Source: Shimia isoporae (GTDB lineage: Bacteria > Pseudomonadota > Alphaproteobacteria > Rhodobacterales > Rhodobacteraceae). From it: a stretch of DNA of 64,000 bases. The number at the start of each line of letters is the position of its first letter. The stretch's first letter is position 1. Both the position numbers and the translations under genes were made by a program. Where the stretch lies: assembly GCF_004346865.1 (NCBI RefSeq), contig NZ_SMGR01000001.1:558001-622000 (forward strand), written 5' to 3'. This document shows positions 37,522-46,246 of this stretch, one piece after another. Under the pieces are notes generated by a model that saw nothing but the letters and a program-made list of their open reading frames with translations, made no database searches and was not told the origin of the DNA.

Positions 37522-37938
37522 TTAGTTTAGCGCCTTTTCCATAAGGCTGGCAGCTATTTGGGCACCATCGTCGCGGTGGTAATACCCCGGCCTTCTGGCG
37601 GTGGTGTGGTATCCCGAGGTCTCGTAAAGGGCAAGCGCGGCACTGTTGTCTTCGGCGACTTCAAGAATTGCCCTTACGGCACCCCGGTTTCGCGATTCGT
37701 CCTCAAATGCGCGGAGCAGCGCGCGGGCGTGGCCCATGCGCCGGGCCGTCGGGTCAATCGCCAGCGTCAGAAGCTCGGATTCATCTGCGACTGCGCGACC
37801 GAGGATGAAACCCTCGGGACGCGCAATACAGAACACAAGTCTGCTGTCGAGGAGCGAAGCGATTTCCTCCGCCGACCATGCTCGGGTTGTATCAAACGCA
37901 GCGGCATGGAGTGCGGCAAGTGCGGCAGGATCAGGCAT
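37522..37938 (-). CDS. rimI: GNAT acetyltransferase, RimI-like
   Basis: A 138-residue GNAT N-acetyltransferase. The acetyl-CoA-binding motif A is the segment IDPTARRMGHARALL (R-x-x-G-x-A pattern), followed by LEVAEDNSAALALYETSGY. Next to tsaB it is best read as RimI (ribosomal protein S18-alanine acetyltransferase), though close GNATs cannot be excluded. The ATG at 37938 overlaps the end of tsaB by 8 bases. Confidence 0.8.
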   Translation of the reverse strand: MPDPAALAALHAAAFDTTRAWSAEEIASLLDSRLVFCIARPEGFILGRAVADESELLTLAIDPTARRMGHARALLRAFEDESRNRGAVRAILEVAEDNSAALALYETSGYHTTARRPGYYHRDDGAQIAASLMEKALN

Positions 37939-38521
37939 CGAGGATGACCGGCGCTGGATCACGCGGCGGCGCGGCGTCAGCGGGTTTGATATACAGTGGC
38001 GCCGGGCGCGGCGGGTTCTTCTGGAACTCCGCAGCGGCGATGCGCGCAATGTTTGTGACGAGTTGGGCTGCTGCAGGGAGCGGGCGGGCAAGAGCTGTGT
38101 CAATCTCAGACAGCGGAACCAGCTTAGGCTCCGGATAACCCTCGCCGAGTGCATATACCTGGTCGCGCGGGGCGGGGACTGTGGCGATGTGGCGTTCCGC
38201 CTGGTCCAGCGAGATTGCCTGAAATGAAGACACGCCAACAGCGGGGATTCCCAGCCCGAGAGCGAGGCCACGCGCGGCGCTGACCGAGATGCGGATTCCT
38301 GTAAAGTTGCCTGGTCCGACACCGACACCAATTGCCGAGAGGTCTGTCCACGAGCAATCTGCTTTGGCCAAAGTTCCTTCCAGCAGAGGCATGAGGCGTT
38401 CGGCCTGGCCCCGCTTCATGTCTTCGCTTGCAAGGGCGACGGTTTCATCGCCCCGACGCAATGCGGCCGACACGTGTGGTCCGGAAGTATCAAATCCGAG
38501 GATCAAGGGGGCAGTGGTCAC
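37931..38521 (-). CDS. tsaB: tRNA threonylcarbamoyladenosine biosynthesis protein TsaB
   Basis: A 196-residue ASKHA-fold protein. The N-terminus LILGFDTSGPHVSAAL is the TsaB nucleotide-fold start, and IGVGVGPGNFTGIRISVSAA (VGPGxFTGLR type) is the TsaB hallmark. With TsaD, TsaE and TsaC it makes t6A37 of ANN-decoding tRNAs. It overlaps rimI, the usual partner in alphaproteobacteria. Confidence 0.93.
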   Translation of the reverse strand: MTTAPLILGFDTSGPHVSAALRRGDETVALASEDMKRGQAERLMPLLEGTLAKADCSWTDLSAIGVGVGPGNFTGIRISVSAARGLALGLGIPAVGVSSFQAISLDQAERHIATVPAPRDQVYALGEGYPEPKLVPLSEIDTALARPLPAAAQLVTNIARIAAAEFQKNPPRPAPLYIKPADAAPPRDPAPVILDA

Positions 38522-38531
38522 AAGAGGTCCC

Positions 38532-38972
38532 TCAGGTGGCGTTGTTCAATGTGTCTCGAGCGGTCCCAGTGATGCGCGGGATGTCATCGTCGACGTGCAG
38601 CCAAGGATAGGCTGCCTCTGAATGGCAGTGCAGCGCAGGGGGTAGGTCTGCGGCCTGATCGAGCAGACCGAGGGGAACATAGACTTGATCCGGCAGATAC
38701 TCAAACCGCGCCATCAGAGGCGAGCCGCAAGAGTGACAGTTCCAGCGCGTGACGCCCTCTGAGTGGGAAACCCCTGCGTCCTGTTCCGGAGATACGGTTA
38801 GGTCGGTCGCGCCAAATGCCGCAAAAGCCGGTAGAGGCGCGCCGGTCCAGCGGCGGCAATCGGAGCAGTGGCAATAGGCAACGGTGGTCGGCGGCATCTT
38901 GGAACGCAAAAGGACGGCGCCACAATAGCACCGTCCTGAAAATGCCTTGTTCGTGCTGTCCTTAGACGGCAA
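38532..38972 (-). CDS. GFA family (glutathione-dependent formaldehyde-activating-like) protein
   Basis: A 146-residue zinc protein of the GFA/CENP-V fold with the conserved cysteine set: GRCYCGAV (residues 13-20), CHCSDCRRWTGAP and WNCHSCGSPL. These bind two zinc ions in GFA proteins. Start is TTG at 38972, with GAGGT 8 bases upstream, overlapping the last 11 bases of nfuA; no ATG is available upstream of the first Cys motif. Substrate unknown (many members are not formaldehyde-related). Confidence 0.8.
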   Translation of the reverse strand: MPSKDSTNKAFSGRCYCGAVLLRSKMPPTTVAYCHCSDCRRWTGAPLPAFAAFGATDLTVSPEQDAGVSHSEGVTRWNCHSCGSPLMARFEYLPDQVYVPLGLLDQAADLPPALHCHSEAAYPWLHVDDDIPRITGTARDTLNNAT

Positions 38973-39525
38973 CCGGGCGTACCTCGGTCACTTCCGGAAT
39001 GTAGTGACGCAGCAGGTTCTCGATGCCCATTTTCAGGGTCAAGGTGGACGAAGGGCAGCCAGCGCAAGCGCCTTGCATGTGCAGGTACACCACTCCGCGA
39101 TCAAAACCGTGGAAGGTGATGTCACCCCCGTCCTGCGCCACAGCAGGGCGGACCCGCGTGTCGAGCAGCTCTTTGATCTGGCCGACGATTTCGCCGTCCT
39201 CGCCGTGGTGTTCAGCGTGGCCGGACGGGGCGGTGGCTTCGCCTGCCATGACCGGCTGACCGGATTGAAAGTGTTCCATTATCGCGCCGAGGATCGCTGG
39301 CTTGATATGGTCCCATTCGATGTCATCGCCCTTGGTGACGGTCACGAAGTCATTGCCAAAGAACACTCCGGACACACCGTTCACTGCAAAAATGCGCGTC
39401 GCCAACGGGGACGCAGAGGCGCCTTCAGCAGTAGGGAAATCGGCCGTGCCTGCCTCCAGCACGGTCTGGCCGGGCAGGAATTTCAGAGTGGCCGGGTTCG
39501 GCGTGGATTCAGTTTGAATGAACAT
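38962..39525 (-). CDS. nfuA: NifU family iron-sulfur scaffold/carrier protein
   Basis: A 187-residue NfuA-type Fe-S carrier. The N-terminal Nfu_N domain begins MFIQTESTPNPATLKFLPGQ. A Gly/His-rich linker (SGHAEHHGEDGE) leads to the C-terminal NifU domain with the cluster-binding CxxC in MQGACAGCPSSTLTLK. It inserts or stores [4Fe-4S] clusters for targets such as SdhB-like or aconitase-type proteins. An Irr-type box lies about 60 bases upstream, predicting iron control. Followed by the overlapping GFA gene. Confidence 0.95.
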   Translation of the reverse strand: MFIQTESTPNPATLKFLPGQTVLEAGTADFPTAEGASASPLATRIFAVNGVSGVFFGNDFVTVTKGDDIEWDHIKPAILGAIMEHFQSGQPVMAGEATAPSGHAEHHGEDGEIVGQIKELLDTRVRPAVAQDGGDITFHGFDRGVVYLHMQGACAGCPSSTLTLKMGIENLLRHYIPEVTEVRPVAV

Positions 39526-39583
39526 ATGGCAGACCTTTCCTATCAGGAATGGATATGCGCCTGCTGGGGGCCTGTGTCAAGGA

Positions 39584-39598
39584 TTAGAATCGTTCTAA
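39584..39598 (-). promoter_or_regulatory. Irr/ICE-type iron-control box before nfuA
   Basis: TTAGAATCGTTCTAA is a perfect 6+6 palindrome with a TCG spacer. It matches the alphaproteobacterial Irr motif (TTAGAA-YNR-TTCTAA) at all positions. It sits about 60 bases upstream of the nfuA start, in the gap after the Cys-rich gene. Confidence 0.75.
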
Positions 39599-39606
39599 GA
39601 AGTCTG

Positions 39607-39792
39607 TTATAACGAGCCGCTGCACGCACAGCCGCTTATCGATCCAGTTGGAGAGGAAGAAAACCCACAGCACTGCATTCCGCTGGACAAAGAGCAACAC
39701 CGTGTTCCTTGCGCGAATTCACATGGTTTTCCTGTTGCGGTTACGCCAAGCGGCGAGCTGAGCAGAGAAATGATCATGAAAAGAGGTAGCAT
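39607..39792 (-). CDS. Cys-rich secreted mini-protein (61 residues)
   Basis: A 61-residue protein with an N-terminal hydrophobic signal (MLPLFMIISLLSSPLGVTAT). The mature part has seven cysteines in a Cys24 / Cys32-Cys33 / Cys41-Cys42 / Cys55-x-Cys57 pattern, typical of small disulfide-rich exported peptides, with many Gly and Ser. A perfect AGGAGG lies 8 bases before the ATG, inside the last codons of the 533-residue gene, so the two are coupled. No family was recognised. It may be a toxin-, bacteriocin- or adhesin-like partner (inference). Confidence 0.65.
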   Translation of the reverse strand: MLPLFMIISLLSSPLGVTATGKPCEFAQGTRCCSLSSGMQCCGFSSSPTGSISGCACSGSL

Positions 39793-39796
39793 TTCG

Positions 39797-41398
39797 TTAG
39801 CCTCCTAAAGACGGGTCGCTATGGTGGTATGCAGCTGCAAGCATCAAATGTACGAAGAAGTCGCGAACGTAGGCTCGGTTCTCTTTCTTGTGCTTAAAAA
39901 GAAGATTGCTGGTGACGTTATTCTCCTCCGCGATGAAATTGCGGAGGGTGTCACGCCAGATAAAATACGACTGGAGGTCTTTTATGCGCCAGAATTGCCC
40001 CTCGCGAAGGGCAGAGGCGCTGTTGTCGGGCGCATAGCCGTATTCCGACCATTTCTCCACATAACTTGCACGCAAATCGTCGCTCGCCCTGACTTCCAGC
40101 ATTTGACTTGAGAGCCGATGGTAATGAATGACGATTGAGGTCGCCTCTTTTGGAGTGCCGTTGTCGCATCGGGATCGAAAGACAATTCGGAAAAACCAAA
40201 GATCGCTGTCGTCATCGCCCGACGTTTCCGGGGCGCCTTGGAAGGGCACTATCATATAGGTCGACATCAGCAAGTAATCGTCGGCGCTGAGTGTGTGCTG
40301 TATCTGCGCGCTCAAGGAAGCCTCGGCGCCCGCGGAAATCTCAACCACGCCAGCGTTTAAACTGGCCTTTAGACCACCTGAAAAATCCACATCGGAATTC
40401 TGAGTGATCTCGGTGCCGCATTCTTTGACCGATGTGATCTGATAGTCGGTAAGAGATGACAGCAGGTTGGCGGTATTGCCGGAGGCGTTCACGCCAAAGC
40501 GGCGGTGAAAGGAGCCATCCATGTGAAATGCAAAGGCACGTTGCGCATATTCCATAGTCACCAGCTTGATTGGCGCGATTGCGTCGACTGGGCCGTCAAA
40601 ACCTGCTCGTTTGGCACACAGTGTGAAATAGCTGTCCCTGACTTGGTGAGCTTGGCCTCCGAATTTATATGCTTTGACAGGGAATGGGGCGCAGGCTGCC
40701 CGCCGCACCCGCGCCGCTCGTTGAAGGTCTTCCCCGATCATCAAGTCCGCCTGACTTTCCCGGCTGGAGCGCGAAACCAGCTGATAGGCTGCTATTGCCG
40801 ACTGGACTTCCGGACGGTCGGTTGCTGCGATGGCGTAACCGTGCCTTGCAGATACCTCATAACGGCAAGGGGATGGACGATCACAAACAGAAGGGTCGTT
40901 TCCCGGGCAGTCTCCTGAAGTGCGGCAAATCCGTGAATTGATGGGGCTATCGGTGAAGACGTATGTCGCGTTGTGCAGAATTGGCGAGAGGTCTCTCTCG
41001 CGGATCAGTTTGCGATGGCCGAACTCTGTGATGACCAAAATGGCCTTGTCATCATGCGCGTTTTCAAAATCAGCCAGTGGCACATAACCTATGGGACGCA
41101 CCACAACGCCGATAGGATACATCTCCTGTTGCTCGAACTGCGCGTCGTCGCAGCGCACATTCACAAAGCGCCCCGGATTGATGGTCACAAAGAAATCGTG
41201 GTCGCTATGATAGCTGGGGTTCTCAGAGGATTCCTCACTGCCGAACACCAAGTTCCAAAGCAGCTTCGGACCTGTTGGATCCTGGCTGGATGCGTCTTCC
41301 AATCGAGGGCAGGGATCGTAGCCCTCCGCGAGGCCGGAGGAAACTGAAAAAAAGAGAGCGACAAAAAGCGTCGCCAAACGGGAGAAAAAATCGGACAT
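39797..41398 (-). CDS. Large secreted protein of unknown family (533 residues)
   Basis: An unrecognised 533-residue exported protein with a signal peptide (MSDFFSRLATLFVALFFSVS to LAEG, about 24 residues). The N-terminal half is cysteine-rich, including a C-x5-C-x7-C-x5-C cluster (residues about 157-177), then a Gly/Ala/Ser-rich alternating stretch (SGGLKASLNAGVVEISAGAE, about 343-362) that could form amphipathic strands. The C-terminal part is charged and aromatic. Membrane insertion or surface binding is conceivable but unproven. It is coupled to the Cys-rich mini-protein downstream. Confidence 0.8.
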   Translation of the reverse strand: MSDFFSRLATLFVALFFSVSSGLAEGYDPCPRLEDASSQDPTGPKLLWNLVFGSEESSENPSYHSDHDFFVTINPGRFVNVRCDDAQFEQQEMYPIGVVVRPIGYVPLADFENAHDDKAILVITEFGHRKLIRERDLSPILHNATYVFTDSPINSRICRTSGDCPGNDPSVCDRPSPCRYEVSARHGYAIAATDRPEVQSAIAAYQLVSRSSRESQADLMIGEDLQRAARVRRAACAPFPVKAYKFGGQAHQVRDSYFTLCAKRAGFDGPVDAIAPIKLVTMEYAQRAFAFHMDGSFHRRFGVNASGNTANLLSSLTDYQITSVKECGTEITQNSDVDFSGGLKASLNAGVVEISAGAEASLSAQIQHTLSADDYLLMSTYMIVPFQGAPETSGDDDSDLWFFRIVFRSRCDNGTPKEATSIVIHYHRLSSQMLEVRASDDLRASYVEKWSEYGYAPDNSASALREGQFWRIKDLQSYFIWRDTLRNFIAEENNVTSNLLFKHKKENRAYVRDFFVHLMLAAAYHHSDPSLGG

Positions 41399-41522
41399 AA
41401 CAAATTAACCAAGGAACAAAGTTCAATGCGCGGACTATAGCACAAATTGGAACGAATGTGTTCAGCTTGGTTTCTTCCGGCAACTTTGTCGGCCATCGGA
41501 TTGTTTTGAAAAGGAGCGAGCG

Positions 41523-41981
41523 CTAGACAATCCGTTGTTCCAATTCGGCGGGATCGTCGACATCGACATGCCAGAAGGCCTCTGCTTGGGGGCCGATGCT
41601 TTTGAGGACGCGGTCTAGATCGATCTGGCGAACGTGGCGCCGCAACGCCCATGCTGTAGCCTCGATCACTGTGTCTGGCGTCAAGTTATGGTGCAGCCGG
41701 AGGTTTTGGACGTCCGCGAGTTGGTCACCACGGCTCCCCCACGCAACGATGGGGCTGGTCGTGTCCCAATCCTGAATCAGGATGGCACGTAAGGTTGAGG
41801 GCAGGACCTGAGCAAAATCGACCACTTGTTGCGGCGTCAAGCGGGCGCGAAAAGCTCGCAAAACACCGTCAACCGCGGTGTACGTGTTGTTGTCAGATTG
41901 CAGTTCCATGCGCTGGCGCGCGTCTTGCAGGAAAGCTTTGAATTCGCGCTCGGAGTGCCGATATGTCCACGGCATCGGCAT
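41523..41981 (-). CDS. DUF2267 domain protein
   Basis: A 152-residue cytosolic protein with the DUF2267 pattern: an N-terminal YTAVDGVLRAFRARLTPQQV followed by VVDFAQVLPSTLRAIL, repeated in weaker form in the second half (VIEATAWALRRHVRQIDLDR). All-helical fold of unknown role, often near stress proteins. It begins two bases before the UspA stop, so the two are co-transcribed. Confidence 0.8.
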   Translation of the reverse strand: MPMPWTYRHSEREFKAFLQDARQRMELQSDNNTYTAVDGVLRAFRARLTPQQVVDFAQVLPSTLRAILIQDWDTTSPIVAWGSRGDQLADVQNLRLHHNLTPDTVIEATAWALRRHVRQIDLDRVLKSIGPQAEAFWHVDVDDPAELEQRIV

Positions 41982-41982
41982 G

Positions 41983-42438
41983 TCAGGTAATCGCTTCGAG
42001 CTGCTCTTTTGTCAGGTCTCCGGGAACAACTGTCATTGGCACCGGCATAGAGCCGGAGTTGCGCGAGAGCTGAGTGACCAGCGGTCCGGGGCCTTTGCGG
42101 TCTGTGCCCGCGCCGAGGACCAGAACACCAATCTCCTCATCCTCACGGATTTCGGACAGGATTTCGCTCACCGCTTCGCCTTCGCGGATTTTGAGTTCGG
42201 GATCGACGCCCTGACGATCGCGCATCCATTTGGCAAAAACCTCGAAATGGACCTCAATCCGCTCCCGTGCTTCTTCCCGCATAAGGTCGCTGACCCCGAT
42301 CCAGTGGTTGAATTCTTCGGGTGGGATTACGGACAGCACTTTGACACCGCCGCCCGTATTGGCGGCGCGCATCGCGGCGAAGCGCATTGCGTTGAGGCAT
42401 TCGCGGCTGTCGTCCAGAACCACTAGGAACTTGCGCAT
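41983..42438 (-). CDS. Universal stress protein
   Basis: A 151-residue UspA-domain protein. The start FLVVLDDSRECLNAMRFAA and the middle EIGVLVLGAGTDRKGPGPLV are the Usp fold's first strand and the ATP-loop region, ending in MTVVPGDL. It gives stress tolerance through nucleotide-linked signalling in other bacteria; the target here is unknown. Next to the DUF2267 gene in one transcript. Confidence 0.88.
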   Translation of the reverse strand: MRKFLVVLDDSRECLNAMRFAAMRAANTGGGVKVLSVIPPEEFNHWIGVSDLMREEARERIEVHFEVFAKWMRDRQGVDPELKIREGEAVSEILSEIREDEEIGVLVLGAGTDRKGPGPLVTQLSRNSGSMPVPMTVVPGDLTKEQLEAIT

Positions 42439-42570
42439 CAGGTTTCTCCCGTTTGGGCGATATTGGCGGCAAGGGGCTTGTGGCGCAACAGATTTTGCGC
42501 GTTTTGGTTGCCTGGCAAACGTGGGGGCAGTGGCCCGGTGCGTCGGGGGCGAAGCTCCGGGCCCAGTGTA

Positions 42571-43431
42571 TCAGGCGGACGCAGCCCAATCCCAATACAT
42601 CTCGCGCACGCGGCGGGTGACCGGGCCCACCTGATACTGACGGTCGTCAAATGCAGATACAGGTGTGACTTTGTTCATGTTGCCGGACATGAAGACTTCG
42701 TCGGCTTCCTCAAAATCTGTGTAGGTCAGAACTGTCTCATGAACGGTCACGCCATCAGCCTTTAGGTTTTCGATGTGGCGGGCACGGGTGATGCCGGACA
42801 AGAACGTGCCGTTGGGTACGGGGGTAAAAACCTCACCGTCACGCACCATAAAAATATTTGCCGTAGCGGTTTCCGCCACGTTGCCCATGGCGTCTGTCAC
42901 CAAAGCGTTTGCAAACCCTTTGGCACGTGCTTCGCGGAGCATGCGCGCGTTGTTGGGATAGAGGCAACCTGCCTTGGCATTCACAACTGCGCTTTCCATC
43001 ACCGGACGGCGGAAGCGTGTTTTTGTCAGCGTTGCGGATGCGGTTTCCGGTGCCATCGGGATTTCTTCGAGACAGATCGCAAAACCTGTCTTTTCGGCAC
43101 TGGGGACAATCGCTGTCGCGTCGCCGTCGATGCCCCAATACATCGGGCGGATATAGACTGCGGCTCCTTGATCGTAGGCTTTGAGGCCTTCCAGAGCGAT
43201 GTCCACCATGTCTTCGGTCGAGACGGTAGGTGTCAGCATCAGGGCTTCGGCGGACCGGTTTGTTCGCGCGCAGTGTTTGTCCAGATCGGGGGTCAGCCCG
43301 TTGACGAAACGTGCTCCGTCAAAAACGCCGGACCCCAGCCAAGCGCCATGGTCGGCGGCAGAAATAACCGGCGTGTCGCCGTCATGCCATGTGCCGTTGA
43401 AAAAAGTACGGATATTCTTGCCTGTGGCCAT
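42571..43431 (-). CDS. ilvE: Branched-chain amino acid aminotransferase
   Basis: A 286-residue fold-type IV PLP aminotransferase, last step of Val, Leu and Ile synthesis. The PLP lysine is in VNAKAGCLYPNNARM; the glutamate and Thr/Ser phosphate contacts are in GNVAETATANIFMV and FLSGITRARHIE. The ATG at 43431 (MATGKNIRTFFNGTW) matches the family start; 40 codons of open frame upstream are not family-like. A D-amino-acid or aminodeoxychorismate lyase relative is less likely given GVFDGARFVNGLTPDLDKHC. Confidence 0.88.
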   Translation of the reverse strand: MATGKNIRTFFNGTWHDGDTPVISAADHGAWLGSGVFDGARFVNGLTPDLDKHCARTNRSAEALMLTPTVSTEDMVDIALEGLKAYDQGAAVYIRPMYWGIDGDATAIVPSAEKTGFAICLEEIPMAPETASATLTKTRFRRPVMESAVVNAKAGCLYPNNARMLREARAKGFANALVTDAMGNVAETATANIFMVRDGEVFTPVPNGTFLSGITRARHIENLKADGVTVHETVLTYTDFEEADEVFMSGNMNKVTPVSAFDDRQYQVGPVTRRVREMYWDWAASA

Positions 43432-43553
43432 TTTGGAAACTCCCCTCTCGCTCGCTGGCGCGGAGACTATGCGCGACGCTAGGGAAGGTCCAGAGTGCGT
43501 GAATCGCGATTTGTGATGTGACCAATCACCGGAATGGGAACATGTACGCAAAA

Positions 43554-43576
43554 CCCCGAGCCAGAGTGGCTCGGGG
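43554..43576 (-). terminator. Terminator of phoX
   Basis: CCCCGAGCCA and TGGCTCGGGG form a perfect 10-bp stem with a 3-base loop, followed on the minus strand by TTTTGCG, 36 bases beyond the phoX stop. Confidence 0.92.
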
Positions 43577-43611
43577 CAGTTTTGGTGCTGAAAAGGCCTT
43601 ATGAAATTTCT

Positions 43612-45498
43612 TTATCCGATCAGGCCGCCGTCCGAGCGGCGCACCGCAAAAACTCCGGAACGCGGAACTGAAGTGCCGCCGCCGGGGAAGTGGCTGTCGC
43701 CGCGCTCGCCGGGGTGTTGGATGCCAACAAACATTGTGCGGCGGTCTGCAGACCAGCAGATGCCAGTCACTTCGCATTCTTTCGGGCCGACCAAAAAGCG
43801 GCGGATTTCGCCGGTGACGGTGTCGCCTGCGAGCATCTGGTTGTTGCCCATGCCGGCAAAGTCGCCTTCGTTGGAGTATTTACCGTCGGTTTGGATCCAG
43901 AGGAGACCTGTGCTGTCAAACGCCATCCCGTCGGGCGAGTTGAACATGTTGCCGGAATTGATGTTTTCGGAGCCCGCATAGGCGTCGTCGTGTACATCTG
44001 GATTGCCGGCGAGCGCGAAAAGGTTCCAGCTAAAGCCAGTTGCCGCGTGGTCTTCGTTGTCAGGCATCCAGCGCGCGATCTGACCGTAGTGGTTTTCCAC
44101 GCGCGGGTTGGGGCCGTTGGCAGAGGTGTCGTCGCCACCTGCATTCGGTTTTTTGCCGCGGTTTTTGTTGTTGGTGAGCGCGACATAGGCTTCTGCCTTT
44201 GTCGGGTTCACCGCCACCCATTCTGGACGGTCCATGGTCGTCGCGCCAACTTTGGACGCGGCCTGACGGGTGTGGACGCGGATTTCGGCGTCCGACATGC
44301 CGGTGGTGTCCGGAGTCAGCGCCAGCCATTCGCCGCGCATATCGTCGTGGAATTTGGCCACAAAGAGGTCGCCGTTTTCCAGAAGATCAGAGTTGTCGCC
44401 GTTGGCGGCATAAACGCCGTGAGAGACAAATTTATAGAGGAACTCGCCGCGCTCATCGTCGCCCAAGTAGACCACGGCGTGGCCGGAAGGCGCAAGTACC
44501 ACGGCGGCGTTTTCGTGCTTGAAACGGCCCAGAGCGGTGCGTTTTTTCGGCGTGGAGGTCGGGTCAAACGGGTCGATTTCCACAACGTAGCCAGCCCGGT
44601 TCGGTTCGTTCGGGTTCTTGGAGACGTCGAAGCGCTCATCTACTTTGGCCCAACCGTATCCCCAATCTTTGGATGAAACGCCGTAGCGTTTCAGTTCAGC
44701 GGAGACTTCGTGGGATTCGTCCGCAGCGGAGAAGTACCCGTTGAAGTTTTCTTCACAGGTCAGGTAGGTGCCCCAAGGCGTTTCGCCGTTGCCGCAGTTG
44801 TTCCAGGTGCCTTTGGTTTTCAACCCGGAGGGATCAGCGGCGGTTTTCAAAAGATCATGGCCAGCGGCGGGGCCGGTCAGGTCCATTTCGGTCTGCGGCG
44901 TGATGCGGCGGTTCAGATCGCTGTCAATCACGACCTGCCATTTGCCGGTATCGTCGCGCGCCACCTCAAAGACTGACACACCATGCGCCATCATGCCTTT
45001 GGAGATGTCGTCGTCAGAGGCGGGTTTGCCTTCGGGGTTGTTGCCCCACATAATCTTGCGGTTGGTGTATTCGTTGTTCACCGCCAGAACGCTGCGGCCG
45101 TTCTTGGTGAAGATCGACATGCCGTCGTTGTTGTCGCCAAAGGCCATTTCCTGGCTGGCTGCGGTGCCGCGGGTGGCTTCGTCAAAGGCGGGCGCGCCCG
45201 GCTTGATCGGGTCGCCCCATGCCACAACCTGTTCCCATTCGAAACCTTCCGGCACGGTGATGGTGTCGTCCGAATTGGCGGCAACCTGAGCAAATCCAAA
45301 GCGGTCCTCGGCGGCAGCGGCGTCGCGGGTCATCGCGGTGGTGCCGACAAGGAAAGTGCCAAGACCAAAGGTCATCACGCCACCAAGGAAGCCTCGACGG
45401 GACAGGGCGGTGTCGACCACGCGGTCAAAGTCGGTTTCTTCCGCGCGCGGGGAAATCAGTTCGTCAATCTCGTCAAAAGACAGGTCGTCGCGATCCAT
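43612..45498 (-). CDS. phoX: PhoX family alkaline phosphatase
   Basis: A 628-residue Tat-exported phosphatase (DUF839), which releases phosphate from phosphoesters with Ca/Fe cofactors. The Tat signal is LSRRGFLGGVMTFGLGTFLV (residues 32-51), following an acidic stretch. Catalytic-domain hallmarks include GTWNNCGNGETPWGTYLTCEE with its two cysteines, GRFKHENAAVVLAP, and MFNSPDGMAFDSTGLLWIQTDG. Roseobacters commonly use PhoX under P limitation. Monocistronic, with the terminator at 43554. Confidence 0.9.
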   Translation of the reverse strand: MDRDDLSFDEIDELISPRAEETDFDRVVDTALSRRGFLGGVMTFGLGTFLVGTTAMTRDAAAAEDRFGFAQVAANSDDTITVPEGFEWEQVVAWGDPIKPGAPAFDEATRGTAASQEMAFGDNNDGMSIFTKNGRSVLAVNNEYTNRKIMWGNNPEGKPASDDDISKGMMAHGVSVFEVARDDTGKWQVVIDSDLNRRITPQTEMDLTGPAAGHDLLKTAADPSGLKTKGTWNNCGNGETPWGTYLTCEENFNGYFSAADESHEVSAELKRYGVSSKDWGYGWAKVDERFDVSKNPNEPNRAGYVVEIDPFDPTSTPKKRTALGRFKHENAAVVLAPSGHAVVYLGDDERGEFLYKFVSHGVYAANGDNSDLLENGDLFVAKFHDDMRGEWLALTPDTTGMSDAEIRVHTRQAASKVGATTMDRPEWVAVNPTKAEAYVALTNNKNRGKKPNAGGDDTSANGPNPRVENHYGQIARWMPDNEDHAATGFSWNLFALAGNPDVHDDAYAGSENINSGNMFNSPDGMAFDSTGLLWIQTDGKYSNEGDFAGMGNNQMLAGDTVTGEIRRFLVGPKECEVTGICWSADRRTMFVGIQHPGERGDSHFPGGGTSVPRSGVFAVRRSDGGLIG

Positions 45499-45665
45499 TG
45501 CTGGCTCCTATTCGGTGCGCTTGGGAGGGGAGGTGCCCAAACGCGGGCTTGCTAACATTCGACACAGCCAAACTGTGCAGAGCGATCCTATAGAGAGCAA
45601 GGTACGGATTCGTGACAACGGCGATTCAGATTTGTAACACCGGACTTGCCCGGTCCGGGCAAAGG

Positions 45666-46151
45666 TCAGGCCGCTTCCGTAAGCAAACCGTCCAGATCAA
45701 GGCGTCGGGTGTACATGGCAATGCTTCCGTCCGGATTGCGTGGCCAGTCGGCCTTCGGTCGGTCTCGGTAGAGTTCCACACCGTTGCCATCGGGATCGGT
45801 GAAGTAGATGGCCTCGGAAACCCCGTGATCCGATGCTCCTTCAACGGCGTAGCCTGCCTTGATCACACGGCGTACGGCATCTGCCAGTTCCGCGCGGTTC
45901 GGGTACAAAAAGGCCGTGTGGAAGAGGCCCGTGTGACCGGGAGGAGGCGGAGTACCGCCCTTGGAAGACCAGGTGTTTAAACCGATGTGGTGGTGATAGC
46001 CACCCGCACCGAGAAAGGCCGCGTCATTGCCGATCCGTACTTGAACATCAAACCCCAGAACACCGGAATAGAAATCAATCGCACGGTCGAGATCGGCGAC
46101 CTTGAGGTGGACGTGGCCGATGCGGGCTTCGGGATGTACAGGTGTGGTCAT
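45666..46151 (-). CDS. VOC family protein (catechol 2,3-dioxygenase-like)
   Basis: A 161-residue vicinal-oxygen-chelate protein. The first metal ligand is in ARIGHVHLKVADLDRAIDFY; YHHHIGLNTW holds the second histidine region; VSEAIYFTDPDGNGVELYRD provides the glutamate. The ATG at 46151 begins the family-like part. Most similar in pattern to CatE/ring-cleaving dioxygenase or glyoxalase types; substrate unknown. Transcribed in the same direction as the TetR gene just upstream, 95 bases away. Confidence 0.85.
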   Translation of the reverse strand: MTTPVHPEARIGHVHLKVADLDRAIDFYSGVLGFDVQVRIGNDAAFLGAGGYHHHIGLNTWSSKGGTPPPPGHTGLFHTAFLYPNRAELADAVRRVIKAGYAVEGASDHGVSEAIYFTDPDGNGVELYRDRPKADWPRNPDGSIAMYTRRLDLDGLLTEAA

Positions 46152-46246
46152 GATGTGTCTCCTTTGATTGGGACAAGGTAGACCTGTGACATTTCGCATG
46201 AAACTGACGTCAGAGCGCGGATGCTGTGCGTGGATGCGCAGTTGGG

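Noticed and set aside
43513..43529. GTGAT-N7-ATCAC upstream of ilvE
   Set aside because: Short arms and no match to a known Lrp or other motif; could be chance.
45580..45620. A Pho-box-like sequence upstream of phoX
   Set aside because: The first half (TTGTCAC) matches moderately but the second half does not; too weak to call.
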